From Photobacterium profundum SS9 (GTDB lineage Bacteria > Pseudomonadota > Gammaproteobacteria > Enterobacterales > Vibrionaceae): a stretch of DNA of 64,000 nucleotides. The stretch is from the NCBI RefSeq assembly GCF_000196255.1, contig NC_006370.1, positions 2,493,411-2,557,410 of the forward strand. The letters are read 5' to 3'. A program made the position numbers and the translations under genes. Under the pieces are notes generated by a model. It was not told where the DNA came from. It searched no databases and worked only from the letters and a program-made list of their open reading frames with translations. Positions 1 through 10,858 of the stretch are shown here, piece by piece. How positions within the stretch are numbered: position 1 is the first letter of the stretch; every line of letters starts with the position of its first letter.

Positions 1-9
1 GGATTATAA

Positions 10-1254
10 ATGGAACGAGTGCTTACCAATCTTAGATTAGTCACCCTGTCGTCAGAGACATCAGCCGATAATAACGGCTATCAGATCATCGAAGATGGCA
101 TGGTTGGAATAACAAACGGCAAGATCATGTTTGTCGGCTCTGTATCTGATAGTCCTCTGGCATGTCATAACGACCTGCATGGCCATCCTGACGTAATTGA
201 TTGTGGTAATGCATTAGTAACCCCTGGCTTAATTGATTGCCACACCCATCTTGTCTTTGCAGGTAATCGAGCAAACGAGTTTGAACAACGCCTAAACGGT
301 ATGCCTTACGAAGAAATGGCCAAACGAGGTGGCGGTATTATCTCTACCGTTCAAGCGACCCGTGAAGCAACAGAAGATGAACTCTACCAACTCGCGATCA
401 AGCGCTTGAATGGATTGAAACGTGACGGCGTCACAACCATTGAAATCAAATCAGGTTATGGCTTAACGCTGGACGATGAGTTAAAAATGCTTCGTGTGGC
501 TCGACGCATTGGAGATATGCCAGATATTAAGGTTTCGACTACGCTTTTAGCCGCTCACGCTGTGCCTCCTGAATATAAAAACCGTGCTGATGATTATATT
601 GAGTATGTTTGCCAACACATTATTCCTGCGGCAGTAGAACAAGGGCTCGCAGATTATGTTGATGTATTCTGCGAAGGAATTGGGTTCTCTACACAGCAAT
701 GCCAGCGTGTATTTGAAACAGCCAAACACTACGGACTGGGTATTAAAGGTCATACCGAACAGTTATCCAATTTAGGCGGCAGTGCACTTGCAGCAAGAAT
801 GGGGGCCACCTCTGTCGATCATATTGAACACCTCGACCACGATGGTGTGGCTGCACTTGCTGCGAATAATACTGTCGCAACCTTATTACCTGGGGCTTAT
901 TATTTCTTGCGTGAAACGCAACGTCCACCCATCGAACATTTACGTAAACTGCAGGTTCCTATGGCAATTTCAACCGATTTTAATCCGGGAACATCCCCTA
1001 TCGCTTCGCTCCGTACCATGATGAATATGGCATGTACATTCTTCCGACTTACACCCGAAGAATGTTTACGAGGTGTAACCTGCAACGCTGCTCAAGCGTT
1101 AGGGCTGGAAGCATCACGCGGGAAAATCAGTGTCGGCATGGAAGCAGATCTCGCACTTTGGGACATTGATACGCCCGCTGAATTATCTTACCGACTAGGT
1201 GTGCCCGATCTTGTTGCACGCATTGTGGATGGAGAGCTTTTCTATGCCAAATAA
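10..1254 (+). CDS. hutI: Imidazolonepropionase HutI
   Basis: Cytoplasmic metal-dependent amidohydrolase that opens 4-imidazolone-5-propionate to N-formimidoyl-L-glutamate, the third step of histidine degradation. The 414-aa length is normal for the family. Visible features are the metal-binding HTH (His78 and His80, in DCHTHL), the later IKGHTEQ and [11 protein letters not shown] segments that supply further metal and substrate ligands, and the [10 protein letters not shown] block near residue 325. An in-frame stop lies directly before the ATG, so the gene is complete at the window edge. The 3' end overlaps hutG by 11 bases, and hutU and hutH follow on the same strand, which indicates one operon. 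The usual regulator HutC is not in the window and could lie upstream. Confidence 0.97.
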   Translation: MERVLTNLRLVTLSSETSADNNGYQIIEDGMVGITNGKIMFVGSVSDSPLACHNDLHGHPDVIDCGNALVTPGLIDCHTHLVFAGNRANEFEQRLNGMPYEEMAKRGGGIISTVQATREATEDELYQLAIKRLNGLKRDGVTTIEIKSGYGLTLDDELKMLRVARRIGDMPDIKVSTTLLAAHAVPPEYKNRADDYIEYVCQHIIPAAVEQGLADYVDVFCEGIGFSTQQCQRVFETAKHYGLGIKGHTEQLSNLGGSALAARMGATSVDHIEHLDHDGVAALAANNTVATLLPGAYYFLRETQRPPIEHLRKLQVPMAISTDFNPGTSPIASLRTMMNMACTFFRLTPEECLRGVTCNAAQALGLEASRGKISVGMEADLALWDIDTPAELSYRLGVPDLVARIVDGELFYAK

Positions 1255-2338
1255 CCAATTATCAAACGCAACTATTTCAAACACAATCAACATGAGCGCT
1301 TGGCAAGGGCGCACCGATCCTGAAGATGGCGAACTGGGCATGCGATGGCACCAAAAAGTGCTACCTGCCGATCAAGCCAATGAAGAAGGCATTATGTTGC
1401 TGGGCTTCGCCTGTGATGCTGGTGTCGCTCGCAATAAAGGTCGTACAGGTGCTTACGGTGCCCCTATTGCAATCCGCCGCGCACTGGCAAATTTAGCTTG
1501 GCACCATCAAGAGCCAGTTTATGACGGCGGCGATATCAGCTGTGATGACGGTAACTTAGAGCTAGCTCAGCATCGCTTAGGTGAAGATGTCTGCCTTGCT
1601 TTGCGCCAAAAACATAAAGTGATTGTCTTTGGTGGTGGCCATGAAATGGCATGGGGAACATTCCAGGGTATTGGCGCTTATTTACTGCAAAAACAAGAAG
1701 CCACTGAAAGCATTAAAGCACCGCTTAATTTGAGTGAAGAAAAGACTGCGGAACCAAACGTGAAAGGCACGGCTATACCCACACCTCGTGTTGGCATTAT
1801 CAACTTTGATGCACATTTTGATTTACGTAATCCACCATCTGGTCCACAAGCGAGTGCAGGCAGCTCAGGCACACCATTCCATCAAATCGCTCGTTTTTGC
1901 GAATTACAACACTGGCCATTTAATTATGCTTGTCTTGGTTTAAACCGCGGCAGTAACACACAGGCATTATATGAAAAAGCCGATCGACTTGGGGTTTTAT
2001 ACCGAGATGATACGGAATTAACACACCGAACCATCGAACAAACCCAAGCGGCACTTAATACATTTATCGCTGAATGCGACTACTTATACCTCACAATTGA
2101 TTTAGATGTTTTTCCAGCCTGTGTTGCACCCGGTGTAAGTGCACCTGCGGCTCGTGGCGTATCGTTAGAAATCATCGAACAGTTAATGGAACCCATTTTA
2201 ACGGCTAAAACAGAGCAAGGTGATTCAAAGTTACTTGTCGCTGATTTAGCGGAATATAACCCTCGTTTTGATATTGATAACCAAACTGCACGGTTAGCAG
2301 CAAGACTGACCTGGACAATAGCCCGTGCCATTCGTTAA
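1244..2338 (+). CDS. hutG: Formimidoylglutamase HutG
   Basis: Arginase/ureohydrolase-family enzyme that splits N-formimidoyl-glutamate into glutamate and formamide, the last step of the hut pathway. The binuclear manganese motifs are visible: [18 protein letters not shown] and [10 protein letters not shown] place the start at 1244 (protein begins MPNNQLSN), because GGAGAG at 1231-1236 sits 7 bases before it. A longer open frame begins at 1199 but has no ribosome-binding site. The product is 364 aa, longer than most HutG proteins, mainly because about 35 charged residues (rich in Glu, Lys and Pro) separate the GGGHEMAWG region from the NFDAHFD motif. It overlaps hutI by 11 bases, which suggests translational coupling. 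Confidence 0.95.
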   Translation: MPNNQLSNATISNTINMSAWQGRTDPEDGELGMRWHQKVLPADQANEEGIMLLGFACDAGVARNKGRTGAYGAPIAIRRALANLAWHHQEPVYDGGDISCDDGNLELAQHRLGEDVCLALRQKHKVIVFGGGHEMAWGTFQGIGAYLLQKQEATESIKAPLNLSEEKTAEPNVKGTAIPTPRVGIINFDAHFDLRNPPSGPQASAGSSGTPFHQIARFCELQHWPFNYACLGLNRGSNTQALYEKADRLGVLYRDDTELTHRTIEQTQAALNTFIAECDYLYLTIDLDVFPACVAPGVSAPAARGVSLEIIEQLMEPILTAKTEQGDSKLLVADLAEYNPRFDIDNQTARLAARLTWTIARAIR

Positions 2339-2416
2339 ATCCGCTATCGCTTATTTACTTTAAATAACAGTGAACGATATAACCACTAAGACGAATAACA
2401 CAGCAAGGAGAGCTAC

Positions 2417-4123
2417 ATGACACAATCAACAATTCCAAACCCTCGTCTGGATGAATCACGCACAATCATTGCACCGACTGGTACGCAATTAAATGCTAAA
2501 TCATGGCTAACAGAAGCCCCACTTCGCATGTTAATGAATAACTTGCACCCTGACGTTGCTGAACATCCTCACGCATTAGTTGTATATGGTGGCATTGGCC
2601 GCGCTGCACGAAATTGGGAATGTTATGACAAGATTGTTGAAGTATTAAAACGTCTTGAAGACGATGAAACCTTGATAGTGCAATCAGGTAAACCTGTTGG
2701 TGTCTTTAAAACACACACCAATGCACCACGTGTATTAATTGCCAACTCAAACCTTGTACCGCATTGGGCAAACTGGGAGCACTTCAACGAGCTCGATAAA
2801 GAAGGTTTGATGATGTACGGTCAGATGACAGCGGGTAGCTGGATCTACATCGGCTCACAAGGCATTGTTCAAGGTACTTACGAAACATTTGTTGCCATGG
2901 CTCGTCAACACTTCAACGGTGATGCAAAAGGCCGTTGGGTACTGACTGGTGGGCTTGGTGGTATGGGTGGCGCTCAGCCTCTAGCGGCAACAATGGCAGG
3001 CTTTTCAATGCTGGCTGTAGAGTGTGATGAATCACGCATCGACTACCGTTTACGTACAGGTTATGTCGATAGCAAAGCAACAACCCTTGATGAAGCATTA
3101 GCGATTATTGAAGAATCGAAGCAAACCGGTAAGCCAGTATCAGTCGGCCTATTGGGTAATGCCGCAGATGTATACGCAGATATCGTTAAGCGTGGCATTG
3201 TACCAGACGTAACAACAGACCAAACCTCTGCGCATGATCCGCTGAACGGTTACCTCCCTCAAGGTTGGTCGATGGAACATGCTGCTGCAATGCGCCTTGA
3301 AGATGAAGCGATTGTTGTAAAAGCAGCAAAACAATCAATGGCAGTGCAAGTTCAAGCAATGCTTGCACTACAAGAAGCCGGTTCAGCCACGGTTGATTAT
3401 GGTAATAACATTCGTCAAATGGCACTAGAAGAAGGTGTTGAAAACGCGTTTGATTTCCCTGGTTTTGTTCCTGCCTATATTCGACCTTTATTTTGTGAAG
3501 GTATTGGACCTTTCCGTTGGGTTGCGCTTTCTGGCGACCCTGAAGATATCTATAAAACCGACCAAAAAGTAAAAGAACTGATTCCAGACAACCCGCACCT
3601 GCATAACTGGTTAGATATGGCACGTGAACGTATTCAGTTCCAAGGTTTACCTGCGCGAATTTGTTGGGTTGGTTTAAAAGATCGTGCTCGCCTTGGCAAA
3701 GCATTTAATGAAATGGTCAAAAATGGTGAGCTTAAAGCCCCTATCGTAATTGGACGAGATCACCTTGACTCAGGCTCTGTTGCCAGCCCCAACCGTGAAA
3801 CAGAAGGCATGATGGATGGTTCAGATGCCGTGTCTGATTGGCCTTTATTGAATGCCCTTTTGAATACCGCATCAGGTGCGACTTGGGTTTCTCTTCACCA
3901 CGGTGGTGGTGTTGGCATGGGCTTCTCGCAGCACTCTGGCATGGTAATCGTGTGCGATGGTACTGACGATGCAGCCGAACGTGTAGGACGTGTTCTTCGC
4001 AATGACCCAGCAACTGGTGTAATGCGCCATGCTGATGCCGGTTACGATATCGCCATTAACTGCGCCGAAGAGCAAGGTTTAGACCTTCCTATGGTCAATA
4101 CAAAAAACACTCACTCTAAATAA
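2417..4123 (+). CDS. hutU: Urocanate hydratase HutU
   Basis: NAD+-dependent urocanase that converts urocanate to 4-imidazolone-5-propionate, the second step of histidine breakdown, in the cytoplasm. At 568 aa it has the usual length. Diagnostic stretches include [12 protein letters not shown] near the N-terminus, the glycine-rich NAD-binding [11 protein letters not shown] (about residues 175-185), the DQTSAHDP segment, and [13 protein letters not shown] near residue 500. AAGGAG lies 10 bases before the ATG. It is the third gene of the hut operon, 78 bases after hutG and 23 bases before hutH. The 78-base spacer shows no terminator. Confidence 0.97.
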   Translation: MTQSTIPNPRLDESRTIIAPTGTQLNAKSWLTEAPLRMLMNNLHPDVAEHPHALVVYGGIGRAARNWECYDKIVEVLKRLEDDETLIVQSGKPVGVFKTHTNAPRVLIANSNLVPHWANWEHFNELDKEGLMMYGQMTAGSWIYIGSQGIVQGTYETFVAMARQHFNGDAKGRWVLTGGLGGMGGAQPLAATMAGFSMLAVECDESRIDYRLRTGYVDSKATTLDEALAIIEESKQTGKPVSVGLLGNAADVYADIVKRGIVPDVTTDQTSAHDPLNGYLPQGWSMEHAAAMRLEDEAIVVKAAKQSMAVQVQAMLALQEAGSATVDYGNNIRQMALEEGVENAFDFPGFVPAYIRPLFCEGIGPFRWVALSGDPEDIYKTDQKVKELIPDNPHLHNWLDMARERIQFQGLPARICWVGLKDRARLGKAFNEMVKNGELKAPIVIGRDHLDSGSVASPNRETEGMMDGSDAVSDWPLLNALLNTASGATWVSLHHGGGVGMGFSQHSGMVIVCDGTDDAAERVGRVLRNDPATGVMRHADAGYDIAINCAEEQGLDLPMVNTKNTHSK

Positions 4124-4146
4124 ACAACCGATAGCGAGAAGTAATC

Positions 4147-5679
4147 ATGTACCAATTAGAAATTATTCCAGGCAAGCTATCGCTGAAACAACTTCGTGAA
4201 GTTAGCCGTCAGCCTACTCAATTATCTTTAACGGAAGATGCACTGCCTGAAATGCTAATTAGCGCAGAAGCGGTTGCACAGGTCATCAAAGATGACAAAG
4301 TTGTTTATGGCATTAATACAGGGTTTGGTTTGCTCGCCAACACCCGTATTGCCGCTGAAGATCTTGAAACACTGCAACGTAGCATTGTACTTTCACACGC
4401 TGCAGGCATCGGTACATTTATGGATGATGCCACTGTACGAATGATGATTGTATTAAAAGTAAATAGCCTTTCACGCGGTTACTCGGGTATTCGTCCATTG
4501 GTTGTTAATGCATTAATGCAATTGGTTAACACTGAAGTATATCCATGTATTCCGAAGAAGGGATCTGTGGGTGCATCTGGCGACCTTGCCCCTCTTGCTC
4601 ATATGAGCACCGTGCTATTAGGGGAAGGTGAAGCGCGTTACCAAGGAGAAGTGATTACTGGAGCACAAGCACTTGAGATTGCAGGATTAGAGCCTATTAC
4701 CCTAGCCCCTAAAGAAGGGTTAGCGCTACTTAATGGCACGCAAGCATCAACCGCATTTGCACTAGAAGGCTTTTTTGCAGCAGAAGATTTATACGCAGCA
4801 GCAACAGTTTGTGGCGCAATGTCTGTTGATGCCGCACTGGGTAGTCGTCGTCCATTCGACCCTCGAATTCACCGTGTTCGTGGTCACCGTAGTCAAATTG
4901 ACGCGGCAATGGGCTACCGTCACATGTTAGGCCAAAACAGCGAAATTGGTTTATCGCATCAACAATGTGAGAAGGTACAAGACCCTTACTCGCTGCGCTG
5001 TCAGCCACAAGTGATGGGCGCTTGTTTACAGCAAATTCGTAATTCTGCTGTCACGTTAGAAGTCGAAGCAAACGCAGTATCCGATAACCCACTTGTTTTT
5101 GCAGATGATGGCGACATTATTTCGGGTGGTAACTTCCATGCAGAACCTGTTGCAATGGCAGCAGATAACCTTGCATTGGCCATTGCCGAAATTGGCAGCT
5201 TGTCTGAGCGTCGTATGGCTTTACTGATCGACAGCGGGTTAAGCAAGCTTCCACCGTTCTTAGTGGATAACGGTGGGGTTAACTCAGGCTTTATGATTGC
5301 ACAAGTAACCGCAGCGGCATTAGCAAGTGAAAATAAATCGCTTGCTCACCCAGCATCAGTCGATAGCTTGCCAACATCAGCGAACCAAGAAGATCACGTT
5401 TCAATGGCTACATTCGCAGCACGTCGTTTAACCGATATGGCTGAAAACACACGGGGTATTCTTGCTGTTGAATTGCTAGCGGCGGCACAAGGTCTCGATT
5501 TTAGAAGCCCTAACAAGAGCTCTGAATTAATCGAACAAGCAAAAATGCAATTACGTGAACGTGTTTCTTTCTATGACAAAGATCGCTACTTTGCGCCAGA
5601 CATCGCAAAAGCAAATCAACTATTAAAAGAAGCGACATACAATGCCTTAATGCCAGCTACATTACTCCCAAGCTTGTAA
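4147..5679 (+). CDS. hutH: Histidine ammonia-lyase HutH
   Basis: Histidase, the entry enzyme of histidine catabolism, which deaminates L-histidine to trans-urocanate and ammonia. The Ala143-Ser144-Gly145 triplet inside [12 protein letters not shown] cyclises to form the MIO prosthetic group. Other conserved blocks are [17 protein letters not shown] and the QEDHVSM region near residue 415. The length of 510 aa is typical. The ATG is 11 bases after a GAGAAG Shine-Dalgarno-like stretch. It is the last gene of the hutIGUH operon, followed by a hairpin with a T-run. The order I-G-U-H matches other Vibrionaceae hut clusters, though regulation cannot be read from this window because the promoter lies upstream. 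Confidence 0.97.
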   Translation: MYQLEIIPGKLSLKQLREVSRQPTQLSLTEDALPEMLISAEAVAQVIKDDKVVYGINTGFGLLANTRIAAEDLETLQRSIVLSHAAGIGTFMDDATVRMMIVLKVNSLSRGYSGIRPLVVNALMQLVNTEVYPCIPKKGSVGASGDLAPLAHMSTVLLGEGEARYQGEVITGAQALEIAGLEPITLAPKEGLALLNGTQASTAFALEGFFAAEDLYAAATVCGAMSVDAALGSRRPFDPRIHRVRGHRSQIDAAMGYRHMLGQNSEIGLSHQQCEKVQDPYSLRCQPQVMGACLQQIRNSAVTLEVEANAVSDNPLVFADDGDIISGGNFHAEPVAMAADNLALAIAEIGSLSERRMALLIDSGLSKLPPFLVDNGGVNSGFMIAQVTAAALASENKSLAHPASVDSLPTSANQEDHVSMATFAARRLTDMAENTRGILAVELLAAAQGLDFRSPNKSSELIEQAKMQLRERVSFYDKDRYFAPDIAKANQLLKEATYNALMPATLLPSL

Positions 5680-5717
5680 TGTAACGTTGTAACCATTACT
5701 TGCTTTGTAAAACGATA

Positions 5718-5762
5718 TAAATCGAAACTGACCTTTAGCATTATGGTGAGTTTCGATTTTTC
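5718..5762 (+). terminator. Terminator after hutH
   Basis: Inverted repeat AAATCGAAACT / AGTTTCGATTT with a 19-base loop, ending in a T-run. It lies about 40 bases after the hutH stop. Confidence 0.75.
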
Positions 5763-5988
5763 TATTTTCATCCTTTCCCACCTTTGATATCCCCTCTCTT
5801 CTAACGTTGATTTACAAGCTTTTTCACACAATGAATATTGCATACAAAGTTAAAACCTTGATAAATGCACGGTTATATCTGTCTTAAATGGTCTAAGATG
5901 TTGATGAGACACTACTATTATTCGTCGCTATTCATATTAATGTGAGTAGCAGTTTAACTGATTGTATTGTTCCAACACGGAGGATGCT
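5763..5988. other. Spacer between hutH and the fructosamine-kinase gene
   Basis: AT-rich spacer that must hold the promoter of the downstream gene. GGAGG at 5979-5983 is the ribosome-binding site of the next gene. Nothing else recognised. Confidence 0.5.
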
Positions 5989-6852
5989 ATGTGGCAAGCC
6001 ATTTCTCACCAACTATCAGATGTACTGGGTAAACCGTTTAAAATCAGCGAGCGAGAGGCTCTCGAAGGTGGAGATGTCAATCAATGCTATTGCATTGGTG
6101 ATGGTGATGAGCGCTTTTTTATCAAACTAAATGATAAAGAACAGCTTGCCATGTTCAAAAGTGAAGCCGAAAGTCTACGCATTCTCAACGAGGCTAATTG
6201 TGTTCAAGTACCACAACTGCTGCACCTTGGAACATGCCGTGAGAAATCTTTCTTAATTCTAAATTACCTACCAACAAAAACCATCGACAACGAATCTGCC
6301 TTCAAACTTGGCCAGCAGCTTGCTGAATTACACCAATGGGGAGAGCAAGCAGAATACGGTTTTGATTTTGATAATTATGTTGGTATTACTCCGCAGCCTA
6401 ATAAATGGCGTCGTCGTTGGTGTCGATTCTTTGCTGAACAGCGCATAGCATGGCAACTTCAACTGTGTGAAGAAAAAGGCATTAAATTTGGGAATATCGA
6501 TACCATTACAGGTAATGTTATTTCGTTATTGATGCACCACCAGCCAACCCCTTCTTTGCTACATGGTGATTTATGGCATGGTAATACAGCTTTAACTGTC
6601 ACAGGGCCTATCATTTTTGATCCCGCTACATACTGGGGAGATAGAGAGTGTGATATCGCAATGACCGAGCTCTTTGGTGGTTTTCCTGCCAGTTTCTATG
6701 AAGGGTACCAGTCTATTTTCCCATTAGATGATGGATATCAAGAACGTCGCGACCTTTATAATTTATACCATATCTTAAATCACTGTAATCTATTCGGCGG
6801 TGAGTACTTAGCCCAAGCTGCACATATTATAGAAAAGCTAAAACTCGCTTAA
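5989..6852 (+). CDS. Fructosamine/ketosamine-3-kinase family protein (YniA-like)
   Basis: Cytoplasmic small-molecule kinase of the fructosamine-3-kinase family, which phosphorylates protein-bound or free ketosamines and so allows deglycation. The 287-aa length fits. Visible signatures are FFIKLN (ATP-binding lysine region), the catalytic loop LLHGDLWHGN near residue 195, and the metal-binding DPATYWGDRE. I chose ATG 5989 because GGAGG lies 5 bases upstream; an in-frame TTG at 5962 lacks such a site. In E. coli yniA lies near yniC, and here a yniC-like HAD phosphatase follows after 202 bases, so the neighbourhood is conserved. The physiological substrate is not known from sequence. Confidence 0.88.
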   Translation: MWQAISHQLSDVLGKPFKISEREALEGGDVNQCYCIGDGDERFFIKLNDKEQLAMFKSEAESLRILNEANCVQVPQLLHLGTCREKSFLILNYLPTKTIDNESAFKLGQQLAELHQWGEQAEYGFDFDNYVGITPQPNKWRRRWCRFFAEQRIAWQLQLCEEKGIKFGNIDTITGNVISLLMHHQPTPSLLHGDLWHGNTALTVTGPIIFDPATYWGDRECDIAMTELFGGFPASFYEGYQSIFPLDDGYQERRDLYNLYHILNHCNLFGGEYLAQAAHIIEKLKLA

Positions 6853-6919
6853 AAGTGCATCTGACCATATGCCGTGCTAAAGCTCGTATCATGGTAAATA
6901 TCAGGATAAAGCAGAATCG

Positions 6920-6956
6920 AAAACATTAGTCCGATAAACGAGCTAATGTTTTTTTT
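6920..6956 (+). terminator. Terminator after the kinase gene
   Basis: AAAACATTAG / CTAATGTTTT stem followed by a T-run. It separates the kinase gene from the following HAD gene, so these are probably separate transcripts. Confidence 0.8.
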
Positions 6957-7054
6957 GCGCAAAATACAGTAATCTCGACAGTCGTTATGTGTAATACCCA
7001 TCTTGATAAGTAGATAATCCAATATTTATCAAGATTGGTATAAACCTTATAGGT

Positions 7055-7720
7055 ATGAAAAAAGTCATGTTAAAAGCAGCAGTATTTGATATGGATGGAC
7101 TACTCGTCGATTCAGAACCGTTTTGGCAACAAGCGCAAGTCGAAGTATTCTCATCTATCGGCGTTACCATTGAACAAAAAGATACATTGCAAACGATGGG
7201 TTTACGCATTGACCAAGTCGTCGATTTTTGGTTCAAAAAGCAACCATGGCAAGGCCCTAATTGTGCGGAAATAACCGCTTTAATCGTTTCTCGCGTACAA
7301 GATTTAGTGAAAGAACATAAGCCTGTACTACCTGGTGTGTTCGAAGCCATTGCAACTTGTAAAGCAATGGGACTAAAGGTTGCCCTAGCCTCTTCATCAC
7401 CACTAGGTTTAATTGAAGCAACATTAGAAGCATTAGAACTAGAAAATGAATTTGAAGCTGTACTATCTGCTGAGCATCTTCGTTATGGCAAACCCCACCC
7501 AGAAGTGTACATCAACGCTGCAGATGCATTAGGCGTGGAGCCACAAGCATGCGTCGCCTTTGAAGATTCAGTCAATGGTTTACTGTCAGCCAAAGCGGCA
7601 CAAATGAAAGGGATAGCGGTACCTGAAGCGGAATATGCCAATGATGCTCGCTGGGCGATTGCAGATAGAAAACTTTCATCGCTTCACGAAGTAAATCAGC
7701 AATTATTAAGTAGTCTATAA
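7055..7720 (+). CDS. HAD-family sugar-phosphate phosphatase (YniC/HxpB-like)
   Basis: HAD-IA hydrolase of 221 aa with all four HAD motifs: DMDGLLVDSEP (nucleophile and acid-base aspartates near residues 12-14), the ASSSPLG motif II, GKPHPEVY with the motif III lysine, and FEDSVNG (motif IV). Members close to this sequence dephosphorylate hexitol phosphates and 2-deoxyglucose-6-phosphate. Proximity to a YniA-like kinase mirrors the E. coli yniA-yniC neighbourhood and supports the YniC assignment. Specificity within the HAD family cannot be fixed from sequence, and beta-phosphoglucomutase-like activity is the main alternative. The ribosome-binding site is weak. Confidence 0.85.
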   Translation: MKKVMLKAAVFDMDGLLVDSEPFWQQAQVEVFSSIGVTIEQKDTLQTMGLRIDQVVDFWFKKQPWQGPNCAEITALIVSRVQDLVKEHKPVLPGVFEAIATCKAMGLKVALASSSPLGLIEATLEALELENEFEAVLSAEHLRYGKPHPEVYINAADALGVEPQACVAFEDSVNGLLSAKAAQMKGIAVPEAEYANDARWAIADRKLSSLHEVNQQLLSSL

Positions 7721-8094
7721 ACAAAAAACAATTCAATTGTTGGTGTTACAAAGGGCTAAACCGAGTTACATCAACAATTCTTACTGTTCAATTATTTAAA
7801 TGTTTCATTTTTGACGTTTTATAAAATAACTTAAAAGTTATAAACCACTTCATATCCATCAAAAAAAGACAATACTGAGAACCCTCACTTAATAATTATT
7901 CAGTTCTTCTTATCAATTCAAAGTTTGTAGTTAATTTTCAGCAAAAACCAATGCGAAACGCTAGGATTTAGTTATACCAGTAAATCACCTGACAAGTGTA
8001 TTCATAATGATTCTTACGTCAGGAGCATCAAGTGGTAACACTGGTTCTGTGAATTTTTGTATCTGTAGAGGTGCATCATACCAAGGAGTATTAA
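7721..8094. other. AT-rich spacer with promoter/leader of the CPXCG gene
   Basis: No gene supported. CCTGAC at about 7990 and GTCAGG at about 8019 form a long-loop inverted repeat. AAGGAG lies 6 bases upstream of the ATG at 8095. No riboswitch recognised. Confidence 0.4.
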
Positions 8095-8298
8095 ATGAAG
8101 AATTATTCAGAGCAGAGTGTCTCTTGCCCGCATTGTGGACATATTATCAAGATAACTCTTGATACGAGTGGTGGTAGCCAAGAATTCTACGATGACTGCC
8201 CGTCGTGCTGCCATGCAGTGCATTTAAACATGCAAATTGATGAGGTTCATAAAACCATCAATTTATTTATTGATGCTGATGATGAACAAATTTTTTAG
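8095..8298 (+). CDS. CPXCG-motif cysteine-rich small protein
   Basis: A 67-aa protein with the pattern Cys11-Pro-His-Cys14 and Cys35-Pro-Ser-Cys38-Cys39, typical of the small CPXCG family of probable zinc-ribbon proteins found widely in gammaproteobacteria. No signal peptide or membrane segment is visible, so it is likely cytoplasmic. Translation is well supported by AAGGAG 6 bases before the ATG. The role of the family is unknown. The C-terminal half is acidic (DEVHK to DADDEQ). It stands alone, with a 266-bp repeat directly downstream. Confidence 0.8.
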   Translation: MKNYSEQSVSCPHCGHIIKITLDTSGGSQEFYDDCPSCCHAVHLNMQIDEVHKTINLFIDADDEQIF

Positions 8299-8331
8299 TC
8301 TTCGTCATACCCAGCAATAAGTCTAAGCCTA

Positions 8332-8597
8332 TATACCCAAGTTACCTCAAGCTGCTCGTTTCAGCGAGAATTTATTGGGCTCTAGGCAAGGCGCTGATTT
8401 ATAGACCTAGTGGTTCTACGTTGAAAATAAGTAACACCGCATAGAGCCCAATAAAACTCGCCCTTCGGGAGTGATTCAGCATGTCTACTTCTGTGTCAAA
8501 TGTGTTTGAAAGGGAATGCCATTCCTACACATATTTTCCTTGAATTAAACACGCTGAGATCACTCTGAATCCTGCATCTTGAGGTGACTTGGGTATA
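8332..8597 (-). repeat. 266-bp palindromic-ended repeat, full copy A (reverse)
   Basis: Full-length copy in reverse orientation relative to copies B and C. Ends are near-perfect inverted repeats beginning TATACCCAAG and finishing CTTGGGTATA. Internal inverted repeats (for example TTGGGCTC / GAGCCCAA and AAATGTGT / ACACATTT) predict two long stem-loops. It has no coding capacity of its own. It lies between the convergent CPXCG and ribE genes. The copies at 14077 and 16653 have exactly the same length. Insertion at a TA dinucleotide would suit a non-autonomous element moved by an IS630/mariner-type transposase, which is an inference. Confidence 0.85.
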
Positions 8598-8633
8598 CGA
8601 CCATTCAATAGGCTTAACTTAATAATAAATTTA

Positions 8634-9254
8634 TTACTGTGTATTACTCGATTGGTTCATAAGCACTCGTTCGACGGTGTCAACAATCGCTTGAGTTTGT
8701 GGATCAATTTCAATATTAACCACATCACCTATTTTACGGGTACCAAAAAGTGTTCTTTCAAGCGTTTCAGGGATCAGGTGTACGCAGAATCGATTGTCCT
8801 TAACCTCACCGATAGTTAATGAACAACCATCAATACCAATATACCCTTTCGTTAACACATACTTCATCGACGGCATTGGCATCGTAAACCAAATTGTACA
8901 ATTGTTAGCGGTATTAATAACATCAGAAATGGTCGAACACAGATTGATATGACCCGACATAGAATGTCCGCCAATTTCATCACCAAATTTTGCTGCACGC
9001 TCAATATTGACGTTATCTCCTTCCAGTAACAAACCGAGATTAGTCACTTTTAAGGTTTCTTGCATTAAATCAAAAGAAACAAAGTCGCCTTCTACTTTGG
9101 TAACCGTTAAACAACAACCGTTATGTGCAACAGATGCACCCAGCGTTAATCCTTTTCGCAGCTCTTGCGGCATTTCTAATACATGTGTCTGAAAGTTCTC
9201 TTTTTTTAATATTTTAACGACACGTACTGTACCTTGAACGATTCCTGTAAACAT
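8634..9254 (-). CDS. ribE: Riboflavin synthase (alpha subunit)
   Basis: Converts two 6,7-dimethyl-8-ribityllumazine molecules to riboflavin plus the pyrimidine precursor. The two tandem beta-barrel repeats are visible: MFTGIVQG with NGCCLTV in the N-terminal half, and GGHSMSGHI with GIDGCSLTI in the C-terminal half. The 206-aa length fits. Photobacterium also has lumazine-protein and yellow-fluorescent paralogues, but these lose the intact N-barrel motifs, so a true synthase is favoured. In E. coli and vibrios this gene is a divergent neighbour of norM/mdtK. Here norM lies 3.4 kb away, with a sensor system in between. No FMN riboswitch is seen upstream. Confidence 0.95.
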   Translation of the reverse strand: MFTGIVQGTVRVVKILKKENFQTHVLEMPQELRKGLTLGASVAHNGCCLTVTKVEGDFVSFDLMQETLKVTNLGLLLEGDNVNIERAAKFGDEIGGHSMSGHINLCSTISDVINTANNCTIWFTMPMPSMKYVLTKGYIGIDGCSLTIGEVKDNRFCVHLIPETLERTLFGTRKIGDVVNIEIDPQTQAIVDTVERVLMNQSSNTQ

Positions 9255-9412
9255 CTGTATCCCCGACTATTATTTTAATATCAGTTGGTTAGTCATCGCA
9301 TTATATATCTAAACCCATAAAAACACAGGATTCAGAACCATTCGACTCTCACCATTTTTGTGTGCACCGTTGCTATGTACACCGCTTTTATATACAAAGA
9401 TTACACCGAAAC

Positions 9413-10858
9413 TTATTTAGACTGTGGTCGATGATATTGTGGCAATCGTATCTCTGCGCAAAGGCCACCTTCACTGCGGTTTCGTAAAACTAACGATCCG
9501 CCATGGGCTTGAATAATCGAGCGACTAATAGACAACCCCAACCCCACACTTGATGAACTGGTATCTCTGGCTTTTTCTAATCGTACAAAAGGTTTAAAAA
9601 CATCCTCTAATGCGCTTTCATCAATACCTGTACCACTATCACAAACCTGTACAACAGTGTGCTGCTCATCATTAAAACAGTTTAATTCAATCGGAGAAGG
9701 TCTACTCGTATTCTCTAACTGCTGTCCATAACACAAACTATTGTTCAGTAAATTTTCAATTACTCGCCTAAAGGCAATAGGCGACAATCGACAGATGATT
9801 TTATTAGCTGCAATAAAGTGTATGACATCGCCTCGGTCTTGATAATCATCGGTAATTGTTTGCAATAAACTGGTTAGCTCAACGGTTTGGCTTGGCTCTT
9901 GTTGAGCATCGTCTCGCGCAAAGTTCATTGTTGCTTCAATCATCAATTCCATATTAGTCAGTGTTTTTAATAATTGTTTTTGATCCTCATTATGCTCAAT
10001 AAATTCTAGTCGTAAGCGCATGCTGGTAATAGGAGTACGTAAATCGTGAGAAATAGCAGCAAGCATCTTTGTTCTATCATCAACAAACTGCGATAGTTGT
10101 GTTTGCATCTGATTGAATGCTGCAATTGTCGGTAAGATCTCTTCTGGCCCTGAAAGTTCAAGCGGGGTAAAGTCTCGTTCTTGCCCCAATTTTTGTGCGG
10201 CAACAGCCAGTTTTTTAACAGGAAGTAACGATCGTTTAACCACCCAATACATCGCACTCAGCGTAAATAATGCCACTAAAATTAACCCAACAATTGCGGA
10301 CCAAGACCAGCGTAATGCTTGCTGATCAATCGCTGAGCTAAAATTTAACCAATAATTATTTGATAACTTTACCGAGCCAATCAACTGCGTTTTATATTCA
10401 ACCATCCGCTGTTGCATCATTGGCATATGTTCCATCGACATATTCATGTGCCGCATCTTCTTGCTCATGCCTGCTTGTTGTTCATTATGATGCTGCGAGA
10501 TAACAGATTGGATCTTTACTTGATGAGGAAGAGGTTCTGAAAAAGACTGTGTCAGTTGTGCAGACAAATCTGCTCGTTGGTTTCCGGTTACGACCGCTGT
10601 ATTATCGAGCGACAACGTTAAACCAGAGCTTTGACTAGCTGCCAATATTTCATCATGCAGCTCTACAGGCGTGCGATCAATAACATTAACCAAGGCTGCA
10701 ACACGTTCTAACGTACTATTACTTGTGGCTAAGTTAAGCATCTGAGCACGTTCATTCGAAAAAATTTGAAGGGCAATCAATAGCTCAAATACTAAACCAA
10801 GTACCATGATGATACAAATTTTACCAATAAGACTAGAAGGTAAAATGCGTTTAATCAT
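9413..10858 (-). CDS. Sensor histidine kinase with Met/His-rich periplasmic loop
   Basis: Membrane two-component sensor of 481 aa. Order of parts: TM1 (about residues 10-32), periplasmic region (about 33-182), TM2 (about 185-207), HAMP, HisKA with His271 in AISHDLRTP, and HATPase with NLLNNSL, CDSGTGI and GLGLSIS boxes. Residues 123-152 of the periplasmic part are extraordinarily rich in Met and His (HH, then MRHMNMSMEHMPMM), a composition typical of copper(I)/silver ligands. The start overlaps the response-regulator gene by 8 bases, so the two are one operon. A divergent Met-rich secreted protein lies 200 bases beyond the regulator. Copper or silver sensing is inferred, not shown. Confidence 0.93.
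   Translation of the reverse strand: MIKRILPSSLIGKICIIMVLGLVFELLIALQIFSNERAQMLNLATSNSTLERVAALVNVIDRTPVELHDEILAASQSSGLTLSLDNTAVVTGNQRADLSAQLTQSFSEPLPHQVKIQSVISQHHNEQQAGMSKKMRHMNMSMEHMPMMQQRMVEYKTQLIGSVKLSNNYWLNFSSAIDQQALRWSWSAIVGLILVALFTLSAMYWVVKRSLLPVKKLAVAAQKLGQERDFTPLELSGPEEILPTIAAFNQMQTQLSQFVDDRTKMLAAISHDLRTPITSMRLRLEFIEHNEDQKQLLKTLTNMELMIEATMNFARDDAQQEPSQTVELTSLLQTITDDYQDRGDVIHFIAANKIICRLSPIAFRRVIENLLNNSLCYGQQLENTSRPSPIELNCFNDEQHTVVQVCDSGTGIDESALEDVFKPFVRLEKARDTSSSSVGLGLSISRSIIQAHGGSLVLRNRSEGGLCAEIRLPQYHRPQSK

Noticed and set aside
3186..3704. 172-codon minus-strand frame inside hutU
   Set aside because: Shadow frame on the antisense of a strongly conserved enzyme; no ribosome-binding site or domain.
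8332..8597. CRISPR array or attC integron sites in the repeats
   Set aside because: The repeats are long, dispersed and few, without regular spacers or attC-type core sites.
8634..9254. Lumazine protein or yellow fluorescent protein instead of riboflavin synthase
   Set aside because: The intact [15 protein letters not shown] and GGHSMSGHI motifs are those of a catalytic riboflavin synthase, and no lux genes are near.
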